Shown: positions 25,224 through 35,734, counted from the first letter of the stretch. The stretch: 64,000 nt of DNA from G965207045 sp965207045 (GCA_965207045.1 OZ242261.1:682001-746000), one strand, 5' to 3'. Program-made: numbers and translations. Notes: generated by a model not told the origin, from the sequence alone.

Positions 25224-27434
25224 TTATTCTGCTTTACTAAACAGCTTCCCATCAGATTGAACTTTATGAGTAATAACTTCTGCTTTAGCAATAACAGTAG
25301 TAGTATTTGTCTTCTCGTTGTCATCAATAGCTGTTTGCTTATTAACTTGATCATGTGATATTTTATTAGCTTTGTTTATGTTCATGTTTAATAATTTAAC
25401 TTTATCGTAATATTTAATAAATTGCATTAAGCAGATTAAAAATACTATAAGTGATACAATAAACGAAAAAAGAACCAATGAAGTTACCCCAGCTTCTTTT
25501 GATATTGGATTATGCTTTAAAGAATAAAAAGCTAGCTCTATTGTATGAAATAAATATACATAAGATGCAGTAGAAGCAATAATGCTGATCGCACTAAAAA
25601 AACTAGCAAAAGCGTAAATTTTCCCCTTTTTCTTTGCTAACTCTAATGCTATGTACATAGAATCATCATTTCTATCTACACAGATATATGTTGTACTAAC
25701 TTTAGCATCTGTAGGACTTTCAACACTTTTCCATTCTTTATTTGAAGCACCTCTTTCTTGTACAAGATAGAGATCAGCCTCATATTTAACACTACTGCTT
25801 TCATGTACAGACGACTTATGAGACTCATATCCAATATCTTGAGCTTCAAAGCTTATATTTGCTATAAACTCAACATTTCTATTTATAAAATCATCAAGAT
25901 TTTTCCTAGAAAAACGACCTAGTGCTATTTTTTTAATTATATCATTGCACTCTGTATATCTCAATTCTTTATGCTTTTGAGCTTTTAATCCATGTTCTGT
26001 GATCATTTCTTTTAAACTATCTTCAGTTATTTTGTTGCATCCTTTTTTAAGATGATACAGTTCAAGGTCTGACGCAAATAGCGCACTCAAAGTATTAACA
26101 GTACTAACACAAGCTTCCATTTTCATAATTTCATATCCAGCATTTACACATTTGCCAGAAATTACATGTTTCAAACTATCATTTATTGACTTTTCATAAG
26201 ATTTTATATAAAAACACAAATCATTAATTTTACTATCCACATCTTTAACTTCTTTTTGTAACTCTTCTTCAAACTCAGAAATAAGTTCAGCAAACTCAAT
26301 CTTCTCTTTTACTGTTTCGAAATCAGGAATAAGTCTTTCTAAGTGATTTAATATTTCTAAACTGTGTATTGCAAGATTATAAGCTCGAATTTTGTATTCA
26401 AATTCTTTAATTGTCTTATCATATATTTCGTATATTCCTTTTCTTTTCTTAAGATTTTTTACTTTTTCTTCATATTTATTAATCTCTTTTCTGTATTTAT
26501 TAGACTGAACTTCACGGACAAAAATTGTAATTGTTTTATCATAATTAAATATTCTAAATGCTAGGTTATCACCAATTTCATCCTCATTTGCTGGGCAAAA
26601 TTCTAAAACTTCAGCATCAGTAAATCTTGCTTCTGTAGCCTCCTTACTCTCACTCTCTTCATACCCTTCTGTTCTTATTGCAACCTGTGTATGCAACTTG
26701 ATTTTTCCAACAGCCTCTTCAGGATCATTACTATCACTTAAAAAAGCTACAAACTTATTTTCAAATATAATATTTCCATCTTCTCCCAGTCTAAATATCA
26801 AATCATTTGATATAGGATTTTTTATAAAAAATTCTTTGATTGATTTATACTCAAGCAGATATTCACTTAGACAATAGAAACTATTACATAAGAATCCAGA
26901 CTGATCAGCATAACTCAGAAAAAATTCTTGCGTAAGCTTTGAAAAACCCATCTGCTCCCAAATAGTAGCAAATTGCGATTGCATTCCTTTCTCACTCAAA
27001 TTGTCCTCTTCTTGCAGTTTATATATGAATATTATCTTAACCTCTTCATCTTGATCATTAAGGTAATATAAGTACCCATTTTCTCCTAAACGAGAATTAA
27101 GAGAAGAAAACTCTATTATATCCTCCTTTGTTTCATCACCCACATTGCGAAATTTTAGTATTCCATTATCCTGAAAATATTTTTCAGTATCTCGACACTG
27201 TGTAACTTGTTTAGATTCTCCATCTCTAGATTTGTAATATAGTAACAAACCCTGCGGAATATCCCCAACAATATAGTACTTTTGTACTGTTTGATCTTGA
27301 GCAATAACTTTTAATGGTTGCTGTCTGCACCAATCTTGAAAGACTTTTTCTACATCTCTTGTTTTTTTATCTGTTTTTCCTATTCCTTTTTTTACAAACT
27401 CATTTACTGTTATAACATTTTTATCCTTTATCAT
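25224..27434 (-). CDS. Unknown protein with a C-terminal two-helix membrane hairpin (736 aa)
   Basis: I do not recognise this family. The N-terminal about 330 residues look like mixed alpha/beta domains (LGENGYLYYLN near 116; RLGEDGNIIFENKFVAFLS near 215). Residues 161-195 (QMGFSKLTQEFF, then DQSGFL, then LSEYL) align without gaps to residues 177-211 of the neighbouring 671-residue protein, so the two share a domain. A coiled-coil segment follows at about 330-430. Two membrane helices lie at about 607-630 and 649-673, then a hydrophilic tail of about 60 residues. There is no signal peptide. It is separated from its relative by tRNA-Val only. The layout suggests membrane anchoring with large cytoplasmic (or exposed) N-terminus. 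Confidence 0.78.
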   Translation of the reverse strand: MIKDKNVITVNEFVKKGIGKTDKKTRDVEKVFQDWCRQQPLKVIAQDQTVQKYYIVGDIPQGLLLYYKSRDGESKQVTQCRDTEKYFQDNGILKFRNVGDETKEDIIEFSSLNSRLGENGYLYYLNDQDEEVKIIFIYKLQEEDNLSEKGMQSQFATIWEQMGFSKLTQEFFLSYADQSGFLCNSFYCLSEYLLEYKSIKEFFIKNPISNDLIFRLGEDGNIIFENKFVAFLSDSNDPEEAVGKIKLHTQVAIRTEGYEESESKEATEARFTDAEVLEFCPANEDEIGDNLAFRIFNYDKTITIFVREVQSNKYRKEINKYEEKVKNLKKRKGIYEIYDKTIKEFEYKIRAYNLAIHSLEILNHLERLIPDFETVKEKIEFAELISEFEEELQKEVKDVDSKINDLCFYIKSYEKSINDSLKHVISGKCVNAGYEIMKMEACVSTVNTLSALFASDLELYHLKKGCNKITEDSLKEMITEHGLKAQKHKELRYTECNDIIKKIALGRFSRKNLDDFINRNVEFIANISFEAQDIGYESHKSSVHESSSVKYEADLYLVQERGASNKEWKSVESPTDAKVSTTYICVDRNDDSMYIALELAKKKGKIYAFASFFSAISIIASTASYVYLFHTIELAFYSLKHNPISKEAGVTSLVLFSFIVSLIVFLICLMQFIKYYDKVKLLNMNINKANKISHDQVNKQTAIDDNEKTNTTTVIAKAEVITHKVQSDGKLFSKAE

Positions 27435-27559
27435 TAATGAATAATAATCTATTCGATAAATGATATTATATCATATTTTCTTATAAAAACATATTACTTT
27501 ATAATGTTAATTCGCATATTCTCTGATTTACTTTATTATCTTTTCTGCACTATACTCGG

Positions 27560-27633
27560 TGGGCGATACTGGACTCGAACCAGCGACCTCTTGCATGTCA
27601 AGCAAACGCTCTAACCAACTGAGCTAACCACCC
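27560..27633 (-). tRNA. tRNA-Val (anticodon GAC)
   Basis: The minus strand starts GGGTGGT, pairing with ATCGCCC at the 3' side (two G-U pairs). The D arm AGCTCAGTTGGTTAGAGC, the anticodon loop TTGACAT with GAC, and the T arm CTGGTTCGAGTCCAG are standard. No CCA is encoded. It lies between two related unknown genes on the same strand. Confidence 0.95.
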
Positions 27634-27684
27634 TAGAAAGTACAAGAAAAGTTACACATACTTTTCAAATTTTTGCAACAAATT

Positions 27685-29700
27685 TCATAATTCAATAAGA
27701 TTGCTGGCCACCACATCTTGCTCCACTTTACATACATTAATGCTCTGTCTAGGTCTCATATCTTTAGCTTCAACATTCCTGCTTAAATATACAAAAGTAC
27801 CGATCAACACTAATCCCACAAAAGATAATACACCAACAGAAGCATATGTAACAATTCCGTCAAGATTTTTAGCCCTAAAATGGAAAAGAAATTTCTGAAT
27901 AAGAGCTATTACAACAGCACAAAGAGTTAATAATACACCAATTCCTATTCCAATGTAATTTGTATTGCGTTGTTTCAAAGAATAAGCACAATACTCCGGG
28001 TTTACATTTTTTTCTTGGTCATACCCAACACCAACTGGATATCTTTCTTTCTCTTGATCATTTTGTAATGAATCTTTAGTAAAAGATTGAATGTTACTAT
28101 CCTTATTCTCATTTGATTGTCTTAACAGCTTTTCCTCTCCCTCCTCAATAACAAAAAAAGCTTGACTTGATGCTACAGCACCTCTAACATTTTCCTTTTT
28201 TCCAACATCATCCAAATATTCGAAGTTTTCAGCAACATCATTATCCGACTTTTCCGATATTCCTTCATCAACACTACTACCAATATTTGAAGAAGAATCC
28301 AATACTTCTTCTTCCGTATCGTTTTGTGATGAAACTCCTGGAGAAGGAGGAAAACCACTGTCTCTACGACTAACACTACTATTAATTACCCCTACACTAA
28401 AATCTACCTTTTTTTCCTCTAATACACATAATATTTCTTCTCCTAAATTATTATGGCTTGAACCTTGAAAAGGCTGATTCATACTTTCTTGGTACTCTGT
28501 ATTATGTGAAACATCTCCAGTATGACCATCAATTACATCTATCCCAAGATCAACCTCCGCTTGCATTCTTTTCTTCAATATTTCATCTAATCCTTTATTT
28601 GTACTAATGAACTCATTTGTTAAGCTTAATAAGCTATCATATTTTTCTTTACTAGAATCATTAGACTGTAGAAGAGGAAAAAACGAAAGCAATTTAACAG
28701 CAGAGTTACGCATAAAATCTCCCACGCTTTGTGGCATCTCTTCAAAATCCTGTGGAATTTTTTCGAAAGGATAACTTTGCTTCGCCACATCCATAGCATC
28801 TTCACTATTTGTACCTAAGTAAAGGAATTGTGGGTTAATAAGTCTCTCTTCCTCTAATACATCTGGAGATAACGATATATCCACAGAAAGTGTCATATAA
28901 ATAGATTTTGGTGCTTGATATTTATTTATATCATCTCTATCATAAAACTCAAATTTCATCTCTACAACACGTAACATTTTCAATTGGTCTTTTTGTACAC
29001 AAAAAGCTAATTTTATTGTTGGTGCTTTGAACTTCAAAACAGGCATGTTCTCAGACATCATATCTCTTTTAAATAAATAATTTTCCAGAAGGTTTCTTTC
29101 AGGATATAAGCAACCACCTTGATGAAGATTACGAAAAAAAAAGCAATGTAAAGATTTATTTATACCAATTTGTGACAAAGCACTACTTATGTATTTTTCT
29201 TCATCTTTTCCTGGATTACTTCCTAATATAACTTGACGCCGCACTAAATCGGAAGATTTTTCAATTATAGTAACACAATTAATATCAAAGGTTTCTTCTT
29301 CATTTTTACCAGTCAATACTGTTATTTGATTATTTTTTAGTGAGCACTGATTAATATCAATTTCCTCATCATTATTGTTTACTTTTATAATTAATTTTAC
29401 CTTATCACTTTTCTTTATCTCATTTGAGTAAACAAAGCGGCAATATTTTGATTCTTTGTTCTCAGCATTATAAATCTCAAACTTTCCACCATTCAATCTA
29501 TTCAAATCATTACAAAACTGCTTACAGTTCTTAGGATAACTGTCCAATTGTGTGTCCCTTTTTATATTAAATGTGCGTTTTTCTCCTTTTTCATCCTCTT
29601 CGATTTTAGAAGAAGTGATACTAATACAATCTTTCACATATCTCACAAAATCTCCGAATCTCTGATCATTAACCTGGTTAGTTAATTTCAGTGGGCACAT
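27685..29700 (-). CDS. Unknown protein with a C-terminal two-helix membrane hairpin (671 aa)
   Basis: The family is not recognised. The start at 29700 is supported by a strong ribosome site (AAAGGAGG six bases upstream). The N-terminal about 330 residues are a folded-looking domain that shares the segment QIGINKSLHCFF, HQGG and LLENYL (about 177-210) with the adjacent 736-residue protein. A long acidic, Ser/Asn-rich linker follows (about 340-570; for example SSSNIGSSVDEGISEKSD). Two membrane helices lie at about 582-606 and 613-640, then a 31-residue tail. The domain order is the same as in the 736-residue neighbour, so the pair probably arose by duplication and diverged fast. Role unknown; disordered acidic linkers and rapid divergence fit an effector or surface role, but that is inference. 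Confidence 0.8.
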   Translation of the reverse strand: MCPLKLTNQVNDQRFGDFVRYVKDCISITSSKIEEDEKGEKRTFNIKRDTQLDSYPKNCKQFCNDLNRLNGGKFEIYNAENKESKYCRFVYSNEIKKSDKVKLIIKVNNNDEEIDINQCSLKNNQITVLTGKNEEETFDINCVTIIEKSSDLVRRQVILGSNPGKDEEKYISSALSQIGINKSLHCFFFRNLHQGGCLYPERNLLENYLFKRDMMSENMPVLKFKAPTIKLAFCVQKDQLKMLRVVEMKFEFYDRDDINKYQAPKSIYMTLSVDISLSPDVLEEERLINPQFLYLGTNSEDAMDVAKQSYPFEKIPQDFEEMPQSVGDFMRNSAVKLLSFFPLLQSNDSSKEKYDSLLSLTNEFISTNKGLDEILKKRMQAEVDLGIDVIDGHTGDVSHNTEYQESMNQPFQGSSHNNLGEEILCVLEEKKVDFSVGVINSSVSRRDSGFPPSPGVSSQNDTEEEVLDSSSNIGSSVDEGISEKSDNDVAENFEYLDDVGKKENVRGAVASSQAFFVIEEGEEKLLRQSNENKDSNIQSFTKDSLQNDQEKERYPVGVGYDQEKNVNPEYCAYSLKQRNTNYIGIGIGVLLTLCAVVIALIQKFLFHFRAKNLDGIVTYASVGVLSFVGLVLIGTFVYLSRNVEAKDMRPRQSINVCKVEQDVVASNLIEL

Positions 29701-29893
29701 GTATTCCTCCTTTAAAAAAATATATGTTGATTATAGCACATTAAACTTAAAAAAAACAATATTTACGAAGTTTAAAACATTACTATCTAATCTATTGCTA
29801 TCAAGAACTACAGCAAATACAGGTTGATGAAGTATTATAATACAAGCATAGATAATAACAAAAATATACTTATACTATTAAACCAAATGGTAC

Positions 29894-31297
29894 TCAACAA
29901 GTCGTACCACCTACAACTATCGAATCTACCTTTACAGTAGGCTGGCCTACTCCTACTGGCAGATTTTGACCACACTTTGAACAAGTTCCAATTCCAGGAT
30001 CTAACTCTAAATTGTCACCTACCATAGATATTTTCGTTAATACATCTGGACCATTGCCAATGAGAGTAGCGCCTTTTACAGGAGTTGTCACCTTTCCATT
30101 TTCAATCATATAAGCCTCAGAAGTTGAAAAAACAAACTTACCAGAAGTAATATCAACCTGTCCACCATCAAACGCAACTGCATATAAACCCTTATCAACA
30201 CTGCTAATTATCTCCTCTAGTGTATATTCTCCGGGTAACATATATGTATTAGTCATGCGTGGTAGTACTTCATGGGCATAACTTTCCCTACGTCCGTTTC
30301 CTGTTACATCCACTCCCATTAATTTTGCATTTATGCAATCTTGCATATATTTAACTAATTTCCCATCCTCAATTAAAATATTATAAGCAGATTGAGTGCC
30401 TTCATCATCAACATTAATAGAACCACGTGCATTTTTAACTGTCCCATCATCAACAACAACTATCCCCTTAGCAGCAACTCTTTTTCCAATTAATTCAGAA
30501 AATGCAGAAGTTTTTTTTCTATTAAAATCACCCTCTAAACCATGACCAATAGCTTCATGCAAAAGAACTCCCGGCCAACCATTTCCTAAAACAACAGTCA
30601 TTTCGCCAGCTGGAGCTGCAACAGAGCGCAAATTAATTTGTGCCTGCCTAATTGCTTCATCAGCTAATTCTTGCCAATTTTTAGTGTACCGTACATAAGA
30701 ATTACGCCCTCCGACACCGCAAAAGCCCTTCTCAACTCTGCCATTCTCCTCCAGGGCTACAAATATATTTAACCTAACCAGAGGCCGAACATCATGTATT
30801 ATTTCCCCTGCTTTAGTCACTATCTGCACAAGCTGCGTCTGACCCGATAAGGTCACAATTGACTGTTTCAGGTTAACGTTTTGTGCATGAAGATAGCTAT
30901 CTATCGTGTTAATCAAAGATAATTTTTCTTCAAACTTCAATTCTCCAATTAGATCTAATTCAGGATATAATAATCCCCTTTTTTGTGATGACTTTCTGCA
31001 TCCTTCAATTACAGCAGTACTATAATAACTACTTTTAATAAAATCAGAAGCTTCTAATATTGCTTCTTCACTTATATCAGAGGAATGATAAAAGGCAGTC
31101 TGTTCACCACAAAAAGACCTCAAACCGAAACCACCAATAGTGTTGAAATCACTATGCCGCAAGATACCGTTTTCTATAGTAAAAGTTTCAGAATTACAGC
31201 TCTCTAAAAATAATTCACCGCCATCTGACCTATGTAAAGACTCAGTAACCAACTTAAGAAGACTATTGTTATTCAAATTAAATATTTCTTTTTCCAC
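29894..31297 (-). CDS. tldD: Metalloprotease TldD
   Basis: TldD pairs with TldE/PmbA to form a zinc protease that degrades unfolded or modified peptides (CcdA, microcin B17 precursor in E. coli). The 467-residue product has the zinc motif HEAIGHGLEGD (HExxxH; about 243-253), preceded by GWPGVLL and followed by LIGKRVAAKGIVVVDDGT. Other conserved stretches are INVDDEGTQ, MQDCINAKLMGV, GNGRRESYAHEVLPRMTNTY and TLIGNGPDVL near the end. Everything is intact and of normal length. No pmbA lies in the window. The gene stands alone between the 671-residue unknown gene and a pseudogene field. Confidence 0.96.
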   Translation of the reverse strand: MEKEIFNLNNNSLLKLVTESLHRSDGGELFLESCNSETFTIENGILRHSDFNTIGGFGLRSFCGEQTAFYHSSDISEEAILEASDFIKSSYYSTAVIEGCRKSSQKRGLLYPELDLIGELKFEEKLSLINTIDSYLHAQNVNLKQSIVTLSGQTQLVQIVTKAGEIIHDVRPLVRLNIFVALEENGRVEKGFCGVGGRNSYVRYTKNWQELADEAIRQAQINLRSVAAPAGEMTVVLGNGWPGVLLHEAIGHGLEGDFNRKKTSAFSELIGKRVAAKGIVVVDDGTVKNARGSINVDDEGTQSAYNILIEDGKLVKYMQDCINAKLMGVDVTGNGRRESYAHEVLPRMTNTYMLPGEYTLEEIISSVDKGLYAVAFDGGQVDITSGKFVFSTSEAYMIENGKVTTPVKGATLIGNGPDVLTKISMVGDNLELDPGIGTCSKCGQNLPVGVGQPTVKVDSIVVGGTTC

Positions 31298-31431
31298 AGA
31301 GTATAAGATTCACGTTTATTAGTAAGGATAACACTGATATGAACCGTAGTAAAATCAAATACTTTAAGTATTACAAATATTAATAACATAATATATTATT
31401 ATTAATTATTAAAAAATAGAATGGTATAAAT

Positions 31432-32520
31432 ATGCATTTTATTCGAAATATCATACAGCTCACGACTAACTTCCTAGATTTTTCTAATAAAATAAAACTT
31501 TGTGTAGAAGAGATCAAAGATTATGGAATAAAAACTAATGATAGCTCTCAAGAGTTCTATCGTGACAAGTTTTAATACAACAAACAATTCAGTTCCAAGA
31601 ATGGGATTGCGTAAAATTATTCATACAAAACAAACTTTGTACTATTAGTGATCTCTTTTATCTCTGTCACCATCTTTGTATTATTGTGGCGATAGACATC
31701 CAGAAGAATTCCAAAAATATGTAAAGCCAAAAGAGTTAAAAAGTTACCTGATCACTTAACTCATTTTAAGATCCTTGTAGCAACGCTCACAATAAGTGAA
31801 ATCAACCAAGAAAAAGCATTTGAAACTGATAGTGGTGTTAAGCTTATAATAAGTACAACCAACGAAAAGAAAGTATTTAAAGTTGATAGTTATCATGATC
31901 ATTCTTCTAAACTAAGTATTATAGATTACAACGCTTTTATTATGGCCATATGAACAGTAGCAAAATTTTTAAAAGAATTACAGCCAGAGCAAAAAGACAC
32001 CATAGACAAGATAACAAGCTATTATATTGATGTAATAAAATGTTTGATCAACAATGGAGTAAAAGTTGAGCTAAGGAAAAATATAATAACTAATTTGCTA
32101 AAGCTGGCAAATAAGGAAAAGTGCGACCAAATTATATCTACAACACATTTTGGCTCTGATTTTGAGGGAATTTGTGAAACAAAACGGATTAGAAGGACTT
32201 TGAAATAAATTAGAAAAAATTAAAAGATACGAAAAGTAATATGACAGATGATATTGCAAAATTATTTCCATATCTGTAAAGTGATTTTACTTCAATTAAG
32301 TTCAGTTCAGCTTGTACAATTAGAAGAGATATAATGGAGACCCACCCTGACCAAATCTACACGAATTCATTGGAAAGTTAATAGAATTACTAAAACCACT
32401 TATAACATATTTACAAGAAAATTACTTGGAAGCAATATCTCATAACCTCAAAGAGATCACTGATGTTACACAAGTAAGCCAGACAATAGTAAATCTCCCA
32501 GTAAATGTCTAAGTAAGTTC
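31432..32520 (+). pseudogene. Decayed large gene with in-frame stop and frameshifts
   Basis: A start at 31432 (MHFIRNIIQLTTNFLDF) gives 47 codons before a stop. Downstream, protein-like frames follow one another on the same strand. One frame from about 31696 to 32208 reads coherently (HLTHFKILVATLTISEINQE, later LLKLANKEKCDQIISTTHF) with a single TGA at 31951-31953. Another piece near 32370-32512 reads KLIELLKPLITYLQENYLEA. The pieces are helical and lack the random look of non-coding DNA. I read them as one or two large decayed genes, of the same lineage-specific kind as the intact unknown proteins. No domain can be named. Confidence 0.5.
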
Positions 32521-32888
32521 GATCAATTCTCGAAAAAAATAAAAAAATTTCAAGATATAAATTTGTTATATGTTTTTGCTAAGCTTCATACAAATCAAGG
32601 AAGTCACAAAATTTTGCCCTCATGCTGCATAATCACTCTTATCACCAAGTTTATGAATATCATAGTAAAGTCAAATATTTATATTAAAATAAAAGTTGCA
32701 ATACTAGAATTGATAACTTAATTATAGACAGTTTATATTAAGTTGCTATTGATTATTAAATTATAAAAGTAAGAAAATGCACAACAATCAAATAAAAAGA
32801 TAGTTTTCTTAATAAACTTATTCACGCAATCGAGCCACAAGATGTACAAGGTTGCAAATAAGTAATTTATAAGATCAGTCTGAAAGAT

Positions 32889-33179
32889 TTGTCCAAGCAT
32901 TGCAATGCGTATATTGCATTCAGAAAGGATAGAAAACCAGAAATTGTACGAATAATGTTTAAAAAAGTTCACCCCGTTGATAAACCCGATTTGATTTTTA
33001 GTGTGATAGCTCTTGTAATCGTCTGCATATGTGACAAATTTAGAAATCTGCAAGATATTCAATTAGAAAGCAAAAATGTTAACCTAAATGCTAATCCTTC
33101 AAAATGTTCCAAAAGTATCTGTGTTGGTTATAACTTATATGGAATAACAGCTCTAGTAGTTGTAATTCTATTCACATAA
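32889..33179 (+). pseudogene. 96-codon membrane ORF inside the decayed region
   Basis: This uninterrupted frame has two hydrophobic segments (LIFSVIALVIVCICDKF and YGITALVVVILF) joined by a short polar loop. The two-helix C-terminal hairpin recalls the unknown 671- and 736-residue proteins. It has no good ribosome site and sits among clear remnants, so it is most likely the broken C-terminal end of such a gene; a small intact membrane protein is possible. Confidence 0.35.
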
Positions 33180-33290
33180 AAGAAACAGTTATTCTATTGT
33201 AACAGAATTGTTAAATTCAAGTGTGAATTTTAATGTATGTAAATATTAATAAATGGGGATTATATTTATTAAAATTAAGATAGTTATCAT

Positions 33291-33476
33291 GATTTTACAG
33301 CTTTAGATATCGCTACGAAATTAGACAACTTAAATATAGTAAAAATGCTAATAAAAATGGAAGCTACAGTTGGATTAGAAACAGTAAAATTTAAACCATC
33401 AGAAAAAAAAGAGATCAAAGAACAAATTATAAAATTACTTACTATATCTTTTATTAGTATAGCAAGTTTAAGATGA
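33291..33476 (+). pseudogene. Ankyrin-repeat fragment
   Basis: The frame DFTALDIATKLDNLNIVKML matches an ankyrin repeat (TALDIA, then a helix ending in Ile-Val-Lys-Met-Leu-Ile). It continues as a charged helix (KKEIKEQIIKLL) to TGA at 33474. There is no start codon. A further coherent piece (LLASNNPILLFNTGSTIVRH) near 33540-33665 suggests the decay goes on to about 33780. Confidence 0.45.
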
Positions 33477-33843
33477 ACTAAATAGGCTTTTCAAGATACA
33501 AGGCAATTTTAAAAATAAAGAATAGGTATACAAATCTATTAATTTGTTAGCTTCAAATAATCCGATATTATTGTTTAATACAGGCTCTACTATTGTGAGA
33601 CATCTGATAGAACTAATAAACATTGATTTTCAAAATGTAAGACACACCATTGAATCGATAGGATAAAATTGTTCTCATTACCAGAGTCTCTAAAAAAATA
33701 CATTAAGAAAGATATATGAGATGCAAACTACGAACCTCTACTCTGCTAATGTGAAAGCAAATAAGGAAGTACTAACAACTACAAATTAAAAACTGCCCTT
33801 CATTGTACTCAGAATGCATTTTTGGTTCTATAGGATCAAAAGG

Positions 33844-34560
33844 TTAAGCAATAAACTTTTGTATGTATTTGTTTTTGCTAAGTTCCATACCACTAAAAGA
33901 ACCATAGAAAATAATTTTACCTTCATGTAACATAGCAATTTTGTCAGCAATAAGTTTTGCTACACGCATATCATGCGTAATTGTAATTGTAGTTATGTTA
34001 CTAGAGATATGAGCTATAAGCTTTGCTATTAGTTCACTCATAATTGGATCCAAACCACCAGTCGGTTCATCAAACACAATAATTTTTGGTTTCAAGATAA
34101 CAGTTCTGATAATAGCAATTCGCTTCTGCATACCACCAGATAACTCACTTGGAAATTTATCTGCTAATTCTTCATCTAGGCTAACTAACTTCAACTGCTC
34201 AATTGCTTTCTTTTTTGCATCTGAACGTTTAATTTTATACTTTTGTAGTAGACCAAAGGATATATTTTCCCAAATTGTCAAGCTATCAAACAGAGCATTA
34301 TGCTGAAAGACCATACCAATACCATTCAGCTTTACATTCTTCTCAACTGAACTAAAAATTTCCTTACCTTCAATCTTAACATTACCTTTACTACACTTTA
34401 AAAAACCAAATATTACCTTTATTAAGGTTGACTTCCCACTTCCAGAACCACCAAGTAAAACCAAATTCTCTCCTTGATTTACACATAGATTTACTCCATC
34501 AAGAACATTTTTACCAGAAACACTGACATAGAGATCTGATATTGAAATTACATTATTCAT
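33844..34560 (-). CDS. mlaF: ABC transporter ATP-binding protein, MlaF type
   Basis: MlaF is the ATPase of the Mla system that moves phospholipids between the outer and inner membranes to keep outer-membrane asymmetry. The 238-residue product has Walker A GGSGSGKST (about 37-45), Q-loop VFQHNALFDSLTIWEN (typical of the MlaF/Ttg2A branch), signature LSGGMQKR (about 137-144) and Walker B IIVFDEPTGGLDP. The H-loop reads TITHDM. It overlaps the end of the permease gene by 8 bases, so the two are one operon. No MlaD-type MCE protein is adjacent; in Rickettsiales it is usually encoded elsewhere. Confidence 0.93.
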   Translation of the reverse strand: MNNVISISDLYVSVSGKNVLDGVNLCVNQGENLVLLGGSGSGKSTLIKVIFGFLKCSKGNVKIEGKEIFSSVEKNVKLNGIGMVFQHNALFDSLTIWENISFGLLQKYKIKRSDAKKKAIEQLKLVSLDEELADKFPSELSGGMQKRIAIIRTVILKPKIIVFDEPTGGLDPIMSELIAKLIAHISSNITTITITHDMRVAKLIADKIAMLHEGKIIFYGSFSGMELSKNKYIQKFIA

Positions 34561-35320
34561 GAAAAAAAAGCAAAGTAATTAAATAATTTGCAAGCAATAC
34601 AAAAACAGAAGCCATTACAACTGATTTAGTAGTTGCAATTCCAACACCTTGTGCCCCAAAACCACAATAACAACCATAATAACAACCAGTTAAGGTCACA
34701 AGAAAGCCAAATATAAACGCTTTGACAAGGCCAGATATAATATCAACATAATCTAAATATCGTATAGTATTTTCTACGTACACATACTTATTAAAACCTA
34801 ACTTATAAACACCAACTAAATATCCTCCATAAACACCTATAATGTCACCAATTAAAACAAGTATGGGCAAGGAAATTATGCCTGCTATTACTCTTGGAGA
34901 TACTAAATATCTAAACGGATCAGCATATAATGTGGGCAAAGCATCTATCTGCTCAGTAACTTTCATACTACCCAGCTCAGAACATATTCCTGCACCAACT
35001 CTACCTGCAAATATTAAACCAATCAAAACTGGACCAAGTTCACGTGTCATAGATATAACTACTAAGCCAGGTATAGCACTTTCTATATGAAATCTTGAAA
35101 AGCCAGTGTAACTTTGCAAAGTCAAAACTGCGCCAGTAAAAATCGCAGCCAATGAAACCATTGGCAATGATAAATAACCTAACCTAAAAACCTGCAAAAA
35201 TAATTGCCGAAAATGTGATAAAGGAAAACAACAATGAAATACTGCCCTTAAAGAGAACATAATAAAATTGCTTGCACCACACGATACATCACAAAAATAA
35301 CTGCCAACAATTCTGAACAT
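34553..35320 (-). CDS. mlaE: ABC transporter permease, MlaE family
   Basis: MlaE is the membrane part of the phospholipid-trafficking ABC transporter. The 255-residue protein has about five or six hydrophobic helices and the family signatures: FTGAVLTLQSYTGFSRF near 62, then TRELGPVLIGLIFAGRVGAGICSELGSMKVTEQIDAL, of which the ELGxMxVTEQIDAL motif is diagnostic. The C-terminal part GAQGVGIATTKSVV is also typical. It precedes mlaF with an 8-base overlap. It faces away from the dciA-like gene, with about 100 bases between them. Confidence 0.94.
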   Translation of the reverse strand: MFRIVGSYFCDVSCGASNFIMFSLRAVFHCCFPLSHFRQLFLQVFRLGYLSLPMVSLAAIFTGAVLTLQSYTGFSRFHIESAIPGLVVISMTRELGPVLIGLIFAGRVGAGICSELGSMKVTEQIDALPTLYADPFRYLVSPRVIAGIISLPILVLIGDIIGVYGGYLVGVYKLGFNKYVYVENTIRYLDYVDIISGLVKAFIFGFLVTLTGCYYGCYCGFGAQGVGIATTKSVVMASVFVLLANYLITLLFFHE

Positions 35321-35422
35321 AAAACGTTATATAAAAATGATGTTATTAAATTTAAGTGTATAATAAAAATTGCACAATCTATAACTAATAGCTTACAATT
35401 ATGTAAGCATTATCATTATGTT

Positions 35423-35734
35423 ATGAAGAAGTTGAATATATTAGTAGATAAATTGCTAAAGCCACTAAGTTACAAATATGGTATAACAGAAGCAACATTA
35501 AAACTACATTGGAAAGACATATTACATGAACCACTCTCAATTTATAGCACTCCGTACAGAATATCATACAATCAATTTAACAAAAAAAACACATTGTACA
35601 TTTCAGTAGGAAACGGAAGTATAGCATTGGAAATAAAATATATTAAACTAATTATAATAGAAAAAATTGCTCAAATTTTTGGTTACAAAATAGTTCATGA
35701 TATTAAGGTAAGACAATCCTTAAACTTTGTTTAA
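35423..35734 (+). CDS. DUF721/DciA-like protein
   Basis: The 103-residue basic protein fits the DUF721 (DciA) pattern: an N-terminal helix, LKLHWKDILHEPLSIYSTPYRI with the conserved Trp and the Pro, a strand pair (KKNTLYISVGNGSIALEIKY) and a C-terminal helix-strand ending VHDIKVRQS. DciA proteins recruit or load the replicative helicase DnaB in bacteria that lack DnaC. Rickettsiales lack DnaC, which fits. The identification rests on pattern, not on a catalytic motif. It stands alone, with a 290-base gap before the next operon. Confidence 0.7.
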   Translation: MKKLNILVDKLLKPLSYKYGITEATLKLHWKDILHEPLSIYSTPYRISYNQFNKKNTLYISVGNGSIALEIKYIKLIIIEKIAQIFGYKIVHDIKVRQSLNFV

